The notes below the pieces were generated by a model. It was given only the letters and a program-made list of their open reading frames with translations. It ran no database searches and was not told the origin of the DNA. Position numbers and translations under genes: made by a program. Positions 9,160 through 15,610 of a stretch of DNA of 64,000 nucleotides are shown piece by piece. This DNA is from an uncultured Armatimonadota bacterium. Lineage in GTDB: Bacteria; Armatimonadota; Armatimonadia; Armatimonadales; Armatimonadaceae. Position 1 is the stretch's first letter. The number at the start of each line of letters is the position of its first letter. The stretch is taken from positions 1-64,000 of the forward strand of contig CAIVZM010000033.1 in NCBI GenBank assembly GCA_903910385.1, written 5' to 3'.

Positions 9160-9990
9160 TCAGGCGTTGCGCCTTGCTCCTTCAAGCGCTTTGAGCGTTC
9201 GCAACAAGGCGGGCAGTTCCGAGAGGGGTAACATGGTCGCCGCATCAGAAAGCGCCTTTTCCGGTTGCGGGTGAACTTCTAGAAAGAGAGCGTCAACTCC
9301 CACTGCGACTGCGGCGCGGCTTAAATGCGGAATAAACTCGCGTTGTCCTCCACTGGTAGTTCCCTGGCCTCCCGGCTGTTGGACCGCATGCGTCCCATCA
9401 AAGACAATAGGATATCCTGTTCGCGCCATCGTCGGCAGCGACCGAAAATCTACGACCAGTGTGTTGTATCCAAAAGAGACGCCCCGTTCACACAGCAAAA
9501 TGCGTTCGTTGCCGGTTTCCGCCACTTTTTTCGCGACATTCTCCATGTCCCACGGAGCCAGAAACTGCCCCTTTTTGATATTCACGACCCGCCCGGTCTC
9601 ACCGGCGGCAAGGAGCAAATCCGTCTGACGCGACAGAAACGCCGGAATCTGTAAAACATCGACCGCTTCCGCGACATGGGCGCATTGATGGGCATCATGG
9701 ACATCTGTCACGACAGGGACGTCGAATTCCTCACGGATACCCGCCAGAATTTCCAGTCCCTGCTCCATTCCGCCGCCGCGAAAGGAAGTTCCAGAAGTTC
9801 GGTTCGCTTTATCGAAAGACGCCTTGAAAATATAGCCGATTCCCAGAGCGTCACAGGTCGCCTTCGCTTCCGCCGCAATTTCTCGACAGAGTTCCCGGCT
9901 TTCGATCACACAGGGACCAGCCATGAGGACAAAGGGCAGACCACCGCCGATAACGACCTTTTTCGATACTTCCACCGAACGCAACATCAT
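9160..9990 (-). CDS. kdsA: 3-deoxy-8-phosphooctulonate synthase
   Basis: A 276-residue enzyme that condenses phosphoenolpyruvate with arabinose 5-phosphate to KDO-8-phosphate, the first committed step to the KDO of lipopolysaccharide. It shows 'MAGPCVIES', '[12 protein letters not shown]', '[12 protein letters not shown]', '[13 protein letters not shown]' and '[12 protein letters not shown]'. The residue after '[12 protein letters not shown]' is not Cys-containing, which is what separates this class from metal-dependent KdsA forms, but I did not verify this further. I chose the ATG at 9990, which has GAGGT five bases before it; the longer frame runs into the divergent methyltransferase gene. 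Only 31 bp separate the two start codons. Confidence 0.93.
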   Translation of the reverse strand: MMLRSVEVSKKVVIGGGLPFVLMAGPCVIESRELCREIAAEAKATCDALGIGYIFKASFDKANRTSGTSFRGGGMEQGLEILAGIREEFDVPVVTDVHDAHQCAHVAEAVDVLQIPAFLSRQTDLLLAAGETGRVVNIKKGQFLAPWDMENVAKKVAETGNERILLCERGVSFGYNTLVVDFRSLPTMARTGYPIVFDGTHAVQQPGGQGTTSGGQREFIPHLSRAAVAVGVDALFLEVHPQPEKALSDAATMLPLSELPALLRTLKALEGARRNA

Positions 9991-10008
9991 ATTCAACCTC
10001 AGAAACGA

Positions 10009-10014
10009 TACAAT
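10009..10014 (+). promoter_or_regulatory. TACAAT box directly before the rlmD-like start (leaderless-type promoter)
   Basis: TACAAT ends 7 nt before the ATG at 10022, so transcription initiating at the normal distance would begin at or next to the start codon. No convincing ribosome binding site is present. The same GATACAAT arrangement precedes namZ and hisD. Confidence 0.55.
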
Positions 10015-10021
10015 CAGAGCC

Positions 10022-11317
10022 ATGATACCAGAAGATGGAACGTCGGACGTTATTGTCCGCGTGAATGGGATAGCGGTGGGCGGATCGGCAGTAGGACGCG
10101 TTGTCGGGCCGGAAGACGCGACAGAAATCGGAATGGCGGCATTCCTTCCCTTTGCTGCGCCGGGCGAAACGATCCTCGCCACAGTGACCAAACGGCAGGA
10201 ACGCTTTCTCGAAGCGTCTGTGAAAGAGATTCAGGAAGCGTCACCGGATCGAGTCGTTCCTCGTTGCCCGTACTTCGGTGAATGCGGCGGATGCGACCTG
10301 CAACACCTGTCCTATCCGGCGCAACGACAAGCGAAACGCGAGATGGTCACTGGCGCATTCCGTTCCGCCAAATTTGGCGATAGCGTTATCGATCAAATCG
10401 AACCTGTCGTGGCATCGCCGCCGTATGGGTATCGCCAGCGAATCATTCTTCACGTGGACTCGGAGGGGAAGGTCGGTTACTACCAACGAAAGAGCCACAC
10501 CGTTCTACCGATCACGCAATGCCCGATTTCAACAGAACCCATTGACCGTCTTCTTGCCGATGGCCTTTCCTTTTCGGACTATAAAGCGGCGGTAGGGGCG
10601 GAATTACATGTGGAATCGGGCGAAAATGGTCTTTTTTGCGCGCTTCGCCTTGCCCGACGCATCAAACCGAATGCTCTGATCTCATTGCAGGCTTTTCTGG
10701 AGACGAAATTCGCGGGAGGCGTCGTCTCCGATGTCAGGCGTCTACTGGCGCGATTTGGCGCGACCGATGTCATCCGGCGCGTTCACGGCATCACGATGAT
10801 CTCGCCGCCCGGCGGTTTTTCTCAGGCAAACGCGACGGTTAATGATGCGCTCGTCACTCAAGTCTGCGATTTCGCCCGTGAAAAGAGCGCCCGCACCGCC
10901 CTCGACCTTTACGCAGGAGCCGGCAACTTCGCACTGGCGCTCGCCTCCGATGGGTTGCGCGTTACGGCGGTTGAAGTGATGGGCGATCTGGTAGCGGCGG
11001 GACAGACGGAAGCGAACCGGCGCGGTCTTACCGATCAGGCAGGGTTTTTGATGACCAGCGTAGAGGACTATTTCCTTCAGCGGACACAACCTGTCGATCT
11101 GGTCGTCGCCGATCCGCCGCGTGGGGGTCTTGGCAAAATAGCGTCGCAGTTGAATTTCTGCAAATCGCTCTGCCTTGTATCCTGCCACCTGCCCAGCGCT
11201 GTGCGGGATATTCGCACCCTGACGGAGTCCGGTTGGCGCATTGAGCGAATTATCCCGTTCGATATGTTTCCTCAGACCGCTTACGTCGAACTTTTAACGA
11301 TAATGACCCACGAATAA
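10022..11317 (+). CDS. rlmD: 23S rRNA (uracil-5)-methyltransferase, RlmD/TrmA family
   Basis: A 431-residue SAM-dependent RNA m5U methyltransferase. The N-terminal TRAM domain (about residues 8-70) is followed by the 4Fe-4S cysteines Cys82, Cys88, Cys91 ('[10 protein letters not shown]') and a fourth in 'TQCPIS'. The Rossmann domain has '[14 protein letters not shown]', the 'VVADPPRGG' motif, and the catalytic cysteine in '[11 protein letters not shown]'. The usual motif is SCxPxTxxRD, so the Thr is replaced by Ala. Family members modify U1939 or U747 of 23S rRNA; which one applies here is not certain, and RlmC/RlmCD is an alternative. The Fe-S cluster links it to the ISC genes downstream. 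Confidence 0.87.
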   Translation: MIPEDGTSDVIVRVNGIAVGGSAVGRVVGPEDATEIGMAAFLPFAAPGETILATVTKRQERFLEASVKEIQEASPDRVVPRCPYFGECGGCDLQHLSYPAQRQAKREMVTGAFRSAKFGDSVIDQIEPVVASPPYGYRQRIILHVDSEGKVGYYQRKSHTVLPITQCPISTEPIDRLLADGLSFSDYKAAVGAELHVESGENGLFCALRLARRIKPNALISLQAFLETKFAGGVVSDVRRLLARFGATDVIRRVHGITMISPPGGFSQANATVNDALVTQVCDFAREKSARTALDLYAGAGNFALALASDGLRVTAVEVMGDLVAAGQTEANRRGLTDQAGFLMTSVEDYFLQRTQPVDLVVADPPRGGLGKIASQLNFCKSLCLVSCHLPSAVRDIRTLTESGWRIERIIPFDMFPQTAYVELLTIMTHE

Positions 11318-11336
11318 AAGCGGGTTCGCTTGCATA

Positions 11337-11359
11337 ATCGCCGGACACTCTCCGGCGAT
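11337..11359. terminator. Hairpin between convergent rlmD-like and AhpD-like genes
   Basis: A 9-bp perfect stem, ATCGCCGGA / TCCGGCGAT with a 5-nt loop, sits between two convergent stop codons. Neither side has a strong T tract, so it may serve both directions weakly. Confidence 0.6.
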
Positions 11360-11379
11360 ATGCTCCTTCTCCGCTCCGT

Positions 11380-11931
11380 TCACCTTTTCTCAGAAACGTA
11401 GCCCTGCTCCGCCAGGCGAGCGCCCATCTGATCATAAAGAGCGATATCGTCTGGTTGTTGGGTTCCCAGTCCATCGACATAACGGTTGTACATGCTGAAG
11501 GCGGCGGCGATCAATACGGTCAGGTGGATAGCGTCATCGTCCGCGCCTTCCGCCCGGGCGCCAGCGACCATTTCCGCAGTGACCCCTTTTCCGCCTTCCT
11601 GCACCTTTTCGGCAATCGCCAGCAACGCCTTCATCTTTGGGGAAGATGCGGCATCGGAGCCATCCGCAATTACCGCATCGACAAGGCATCGATCTTCGCC
11701 TTCCGCATCCAGGTGATGTCGCGCCGCCGCCGCATGCGACATCATGCAAAATCGGCATTGATTACGGGACGACGTAAACGCCGCAATCGTTTCCCGCTCC
11801 CCCATCGTCAGCGACGACGGTCCCCGCAAAATCGTCTCCGCCAGCAATAACAGCGGCTTTGCCGTCACGGGGAACTGTCGTAACGGTCCGGAAATTCCCG
11901 GAAGTCCTTCCGGCAAGGTGATATGAGCCAT
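11380..11931 (-). CDS. Peroxidase-related AhpD/carboxymuconolactone decarboxylase-family protein
   Basis: A 183-residue all-helical protein of the uncharacterised-peroxidase-related AhpD group. The redox motif 'CRFCMMSH' gives Cys59, Cys62 and His66, the CxxC plus His arrangement that performs thiol-dependent peroxide reduction in AhpD. 'MYNRYVDGLG' is typical of the group. No peroxiredoxin partner is adjacent. AGGA lies 8 nt before the ATG. Role in peroxide defence is inferred from the family. Confidence 0.85.
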   Translation of the reverse strand: MAHITLPEGLPGISGPLRQFPVTAKPLLLLAETILRGPSSLTMGERETIAAFTSSRNQCRFCMMSHAAAARHHLDAEGEDRCLVDAVIADGSDAASSPKMKALLAIAEKVQEGGKGVTAEMVAGARAEGADDDAIHLTVLIAAAFSMYNRYVDGLGTQQPDDIALYDQMGARLAEQGYVSEKR

Positions 11932-12195
11932 AAAATCAATCCTGCGCTGGTCTGTGATACCTGCACTATAACCGAACCTGCCCTAACAATCCCCTTTGTC
12001 CCGTTCAAGGCAGGGTATGTATCAGAAGCAAGTTAAACGACCATTGGTACGATTGACGATAGAAAGGGGCGTGAAGCGCCTTGTCGTCGCTTCGATAAAC
12101 AAACAACAGATTCAGGATACGGCAGAGATGAACGCGGAGCGGAATATCGCCGATGAAACGCCGCTAACGCAAGATGGAAACTTGAACTCATCCGT

Positions 12196-12534
12196 TCAGG
12201 CAACCGCATAGCCTGTATACGGACGAACTTCCTCCGAATGGAAGGCCAGAACGATGTCGGCTTTGGGAACGCCTTCCGCTTCCAGTTCATATGCGATGCC
12301 GTCCTCCATCCCGTCTTGCTGTATCCAAATCTTATCGTTGATAATATCCAGATGTACAAGGCAGTGGTGTATACGCCGAACGCGCCCTTCCCAACCTACT
12401 GTCAAAACCAGATAACGGTCATTCTTCTCATCGAAGACGGCTTCATGGGTAAGCGTCGGGATCGAGTAACGCCGCTCCGCAATGGTCGTCAGTGCATCAC
12501 ACACTATTTGTCGGTATTTTGTCAACTTGTCCAT
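12196..12534 (-). CDS. xisI: XisI-family protein (fdxN element excision controlling factor)
   Basis: A 112-residue full-length XisI protein: 'MDKLTKYRQIV', 'LTVGWEGRVRRIHHCLVHLD', 'KIWIQQDGME', 'EGVPKADIVLAFH' and the 'YTGYAVA' end are family hallmarks. XisH and XisI were named for excision of the Anabaena fdxN element but occur widely in genomes without it; XisH has a nuclease-like fold. The gene starts inside the end of an xisH fragment with a 13-nt overlap, as in intact xisHI pairs. Here xisH is only a remnant, so the pair is broken. Confidence 0.88.
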   Translation of the reverse strand: MDKLTKYRQIVCDALTTIAERRYSIPTLTHEAVFDEKNDRYLVLTVGWEGRVRRIHHCLVHLDIINDKIWIQQDGMEDGIAYELEAEGVPKADIVLAFHSEEVRPYTGYAVA

Positions 12535-12725
12535 TGCAAAATCACCTCCTGAACGGGGTCAAACACGACCAGTCGCACTCTGCCGCGTTGGATAAGTCGC
12601 TGTCCCGCCTCATCGCGGAAGATCTCATTATAAGTTTCCTCGCAGATGGTCAGACAGCAGATAGCGGGAAGCGGAAGATTACAAGACTGTCCCCTTTTAC
12701 TCTCGGCTATCTGGCGCCTGACCAA
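12522..12725 (-). pseudogene. xisH: xisH, C-terminal remnant
   Basis: Only the last ~40 codons resemble XisH: 'EETYNEIFRDEAGQ', 'LIQRGRVRLVVFD' and the 'EVILQW' end. Intact XisH proteins have about 135-140 residues and a nuclease-like N-terminal part, which is absent. The first ~25 codons of this frame ('MVRRQIAESKRGQSC') do not look like XisH and include an AAAAGGGGACAGTC stretch that may belong to another element. The stop codon overlaps the xisI start as in intact operons. Confidence 0.7.
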
Positions 12726-12772
12726 TGCATTGAGGATGGCGAAGAAATCGGTTCACCATTACCACGAAAATG

Positions 12773-12841
12773 CTAACACCTTACGCCCGCATAGTCGTCA
12801 ATGCTGATAGAGTCGCCAGGCGAGATATAACAGGACATCAT
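12773..12841 (-). CDS. Truncated 22-codon ORF coupled to the displaced hscA 3' end
   Basis: The ATG at 12841 overlaps the stop of the duplicated hscA end (TGATG), the same coupling seen at the true hscA/toxin junction. It reads 'MMSCYISPGDSISIDDYAG' and stops at 12773. The start looks like the first residues of a small accessory protein (an Uma2-type nuclease N-terminus is one possibility), cut short where unrelated DNA begins. Probably the remnant of a second cargo gene. Confidence 0.4.
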   Translation of the reverse strand: MMSCYISPGDSISIDDYAGVRC

Positions 12842-12948
12842 CAATCTTCCTTTTTTAGACGTTCTTCCAGATATTGCGACGCTTTGGTGAGAGATTTTCC
12901 GGCGACCAGGTATCGGGCGATGCCGCTCATGGCGCGTTCGGCAAGGGG
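12841..12948 (-). repeat. Second, displaced copy of the hscA 3' end (108 nt)
   Basis: On the minus strand this reads '[20 protein letters not shown]' and continues to a stop at 12841-12843, matching the last 35 codons of hscA (13568-13675) in the same orientation. By eye, the first ~90 nt differ at about 8 positions and the last 15 nt before the stop differ more. Amino-acid changes include His to Tyr and Glu to Lys. It has no upstream hscA body, only the antitoxin gene 42 nt before it. Confidence 0.92.
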
Positions 12949-12990
12949 AGAGATTGGAAGGCGACCGGAAATAGGAAGTATGGGCGTTCG

Positions 12991-13227
12991 CTATTTGGCT
13001 TTGGGCATTACCTTGTTGAATTCTTTGCCTGTAATGACGTGGACATTTTCGGAATATCCTTCTACTCCGTCGCCGTTCGGGGATTCCGATTTGGTTCGGA
13101 CGGTGACGCGCAGGGCTTTTTCGCCGCGAACCCACGCCAGCGTTTCCTCCAAACTTTCCAGCAGTTCGTCGCGTTCTTCGGTCACGATTTCGGGTTCTGC
13201 TATCGGCATTTTCATCGCTTTGTTCAT
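12991..13227 (-). CDS. HigA-like antitoxin, apparently without its HTH domain
   Basis: A 78-residue protein whose start codon overlaps the toxin stop by 4 nt (ATGA), the usual order for higBA-type modules (toxin first). The N-terminal segment 'LLESLEETLAWVRGEKALR' matches the toxin-neutralising helix of HigA/RHH-Xre antitoxins. In the family an Xre helix-turn-helix follows, but here the chain goes on with 'VHVITGKEFNKVMPKAK' and ends. Since DNA binding is the missing part, autoregulation may be lost while neutralisation is kept. The displaced hscA end begins shortly after its stop. Confidence 0.6.
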   Translation of the reverse strand: MNKAMKMPIAEPEIVTEERDELLESLEETLAWVRGEKALRVTVRTKSESPNGDGVEGYSENVHVITGKEFNKVMPKAK

Positions 13228-13568
13228 AATTCCAATATCTCCTGCCGTATGATCTCAACAAGGGCCGCATACCGCTTTTTCTGTTCGACGGTTAGGTCTG
13301 TCTGTTTATCCTTGCTGTACGCTTGAAAAAAGGCGATTGTCTGACGCTCCGGGACGTACAGGTAAATCACGCGGATTCCGCCACGCGTCCCTTTGCCGCG
13401 CCGGGGGTCAGACCAGCGCATTTTCCGGAGTCCGCCCGTACCTTGTATTCTATCGCCGCGCTCCGGGTTTTCCATCAGGGCGTTCTGCATCAGACGGTAA
13501 CTCTCGTCATCCGGGAAATACGTCTGAACGTTCGCTGTGAAAATACGGTTTTCGATAAAGGCAAGCAT
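13224..13568 (-). CDS. HigB/RelE-family toxin
   Basis: A 114-residue RelE/ParE-fold toxin: 'YRLMQNALMENPERGDRI', 'GTGGLRKMRW', 'RGGIRVIYLY' and the basic residues in the 'KDKQTDLTVEQKKRYA' end fit HigB-type mRNA interferases. Its ATG overlaps the hscA stop as TGATG, so its translation may be coupled to the chaperone. That makes it look like the last gene of the hscA transcription unit although it is functionally unrelated. It is enclosed by the two copies of the hscA 3' end. Confidence 0.85.
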   Translation of the reverse strand: MLAFIENRIFTANVQTYFPDDESYRLMQNALMENPERGDRIQGTGGLRKMRWSDPRRGKGTRGGIRVIYLYVPERQTIAFFQAYSKDKQTDLTVEQKKRYAALVEIIRQEILEL

Positions 13569-13675
13569 CAGGCATTTTCTTTTAGTCGTTCTTCCAGATA
13601 TTGCGACGCTTCGGTGAGAGATTTTCCGGCGACCAGATGTCGGGCGATACCGCTCATGGCGCGTTCTGCGAGAGG
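13568..13675 (-). repeat. hscA 3' end, first copy of the direct repeat (108 nt)
   Basis: The last 35 codons and stop of hscA. The same segment recurs at 12841-12948 with about 90 % identity, enclosing the toxin-antitoxin pair. Both copies have TGATG at the stop codon. Confidence 0.92.
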
Positions 13676-15424
13676 ACGAGCAATGTTCTCGAAAGCGTCC
13701 ATCGCTTCGCGGAGGATAGCGTGGTCAGTAGCGATCTCGCGCACTTGTTTGAATTCGGCGAGACCGGATTCAATCGATTCGCGTTCTTCGGGCGGTAACT
13801 CGGAGCCGTAGTTGATGAGTAGTTTGGGAGCGCTCAGAAGGGAGGCGTCTGCTTCGTTTCGGATATCGGCGAGCATTCGGGCGGCGAAGTCGTCCTCGGC
13901 ATGGGTGAACGATTCGCGCACCATACGACGCACTTCGTTTTCGTCCAGACCGTAAGCGGGCTTGATGCGCACATCCGATTGGACGCCAGATCGGACTTCC
14001 TTTGCCGATACCTGAAGAATGCCATTGGCATCCAGTAGAAAAGTCACTTCCAGTTTCGGGAGTCCAGCGGGCATGGGGGGAATGCCGGTTAGTTCGAGAC
14101 GCGCGAGCGAACGATTATCCGCCGCCATCTCACGCTCTCCCTGCACGATATGAAGCAGGACTTTGGTCTGTCCATCGACGCTGGTCGTGAACTCCTGACG
14201 CGCCGACGACGGTATTTTAGAATTGCGATAGATCAGGCGTTCCACCGCGCCGCCCATCGTCTCCATACCGAGCGAGAGAGGGGTAACGTCAAGGAGAAGC
14301 ATATCGTCGCGGTTGCCCGATAAAATATCCGCCTGAATCGCCGCGCCGAGAGCGACCACTTCATCGGGGTTCAGATGGGTATGCGGATCCCGACCGAACA
14401 GGGTTTTCACTGCGGCGTAAACCGCCGGGACACGGATCGAGCCACCCACCATCACCACTTCGTCGATATCAGAGGTTGTCAAACCGGCATCGGCGAGCGC
14501 CTGTCGGCAAGGTTCGAGCGTTCTTTGCACCAGAGAAGCCGTCAGATTCTCGAACTCATCGCGGGTCACAGTGCGAATGAATTCACTGCCATCCGGCAAT
14601 GTCAGCGTCACGACGGCGGCGGAATGATCGGACAACCGTCGCTTCGCCGCTTCCGCCGCAACCCGCGCCGATGCTCGAAGGTTGGCATCTGGTTCCGGAA
14701 TCCCTATCTCTTCCAGCAACACATCCGCAAGAGTGAGGTCGAAATCATCGCCTCCCAGATGCGAATCGCCACCCGTCGCCAACACCTCGAAAATACCGTC
14801 TTCGAGGCGCAAGAGGGAGATATCGAAGGTACCGCCACCGAGGTCGTAAACGGCAATCGTCGCGGATTGTTTGTTTTGCAGGCCGTAGGCAAGGCTTGCC
14901 GCTGTCGGTTCGTTGACAATACGAACGACATCCAGTCCGGCGATTCGCCCGGCATCCCGCGTCGCTTGCCGTTGCGCGTCATTGAAGTACGCAGGAACGG
15001 TGATAACCGCCTTTTCGACAACCTCACCAAGATGCGACTCCGCTCGCGCCTTCAATGTTCGCAATACGAAAGCCGCGACTTCCGGCGGGGTCACCAGACG
15101 CCCATTACCCAATTCAATACGAATCACTTCCGCCGATTCGGGAGAGAGTTTGTAGGGAAGAATTTCCGATTCGCTGGCAACATCGGAAAAACCGCGCCCC
15201 ATCAGACGCTTCGCCGAATAGATGGTTCGTTCGGGTTCCGTCGCCAAACGGACTTTCGCAGACTCGCCGACCTCTGGCGCATCTCGACCCTCTGGAAAAT
15301 ATACAACGGAAGGCAGCAATGCGTCTCCCGTCTCTTTGTCGGTCAGGACGATGGGAACGCCACGTTCCACCATCGCCACCAGAGAATTCGTCGTCCCGAG
15401 GTCAATCCCGATTATCGTAGGCAT
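13568..15424 (-). CDS. hscA: Fe-S assembly chaperone HscA (Hsp70)
   Basis: A 618-residue Hsp70. ATPase-domain motifs are '[15 protein letters not shown]', '[15 protein letters not shown]', '[11 protein letters not shown]' and '[13 protein letters not shown]'. The substrate domain begins near '[17 protein letters not shown]'. Length and divergence from housekeeping DnaK, plus hscB/iscU/iscA/iscS genes on the same strand, make HscA the best call. HscA binds the LPPVK loop of IscU and, with HscB, drives cluster release. It lies 6.5 kb from hscB instead of next to it. GAGG sits before the ATG. Its 3' end is duplicated downstream. DnaK is the alternative if the ISC context is ignored. Confidence 0.85.
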   Translation of the reverse strand: MPTIIGIDLGTTNSLVAMVERGVPIVLTDKETGDALLPSVVYFPEGRDAPEVGESAKVRLATEPERTIYSAKRLMGRGFSDVASESEILPYKLSPESAEVIRIELGNGRLVTPPEVAAFVLRTLKARAESHLGEVVEKAVITVPAYFNDAQRQATRDAGRIAGLDVVRIVNEPTAASLAYGLQNKQSATIAVYDLGGGTFDISLLRLEDGIFEVLATGGDSHLGGDDFDLTLADVLLEEIGIPEPDANLRASARVAAEAAKRRLSDHSAAVVTLTLPDGSEFIRTVTRDEFENLTASLVQRTLEPCRQALADAGLTTSDIDEVVMVGGSIRVPAVYAAVKTLFGRDPHTHLNPDEVVALGAAIQADILSGNRDDMLLLDVTPLSLGMETMGGAVERLIYRNSKIPSSARQEFTTSVDGQTKVLLHIVQGEREMAADNRSLARLELTGIPPMPAGLPKLEVTFLLDANGILQVSAKEVRSGVQSDVRIKPAYGLDENEVRRMVRESFTHAEDDFAARMLADIRNEADASLLSAPKLLINYGSELPPEERESIESGLAEFKQVREIATDHAILREAMDAFENIARPLAERAMSGIARHLVAGKSLTEASQYLEERLKENA

Positions 15425-15459
15425 ATCCTCAGTTTATCGCGTCAGATCACTCAACTCTA

Positions 15460-15493
15460 TCGTCCGAGGAAAGAGTCCGTATATTTCGGACGA
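15460..15493. promoter_or_regulatory. Inverted repeat in the hscA/metalloprotease divergent promoter region
   Basis: TCGTCCGA and TCGGACGA form an 8-bp perfect inverted repeat with an 18-nt spacer, 35 nt upstream of hscA. It could be an operator or a leader hairpin; there is no independent support. Confidence 0.35.
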
Positions 15494-15610
15494 GCAATAT
15501 CTCTCTGTAGCCATGATTTCGGCATATCATGATTCATACCTTTGCAGGATTTTCAGTATGAGAAAGACAACAAAGGTTTGTAGTTCTTCTACTTTAGTAA
15601 GGAGTAAGTA

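Noticed and set aside
8918-9274. 118-codon plus-strand ORF before kdsA
   Set aside because: It runs into the antisense of kdsA and has no similarity to anything I recognise.
11932-12195. Small ORF on the plus strand (71 codons at 11996)
   Set aside because: It has no ribosome binding site or recognisable similarity, and its composition is not coding-like.
14375-15532. 385-codon ORF antisense to hscA
   Set aside because: It lies entirely in the shadow of a clear Hsp70 gene, has no recognisable domain and an Arg/His-rich composition typical of antisense frames. The same applies to long frames opposite pilB (26143-27105) and ahcY (36577-37551).
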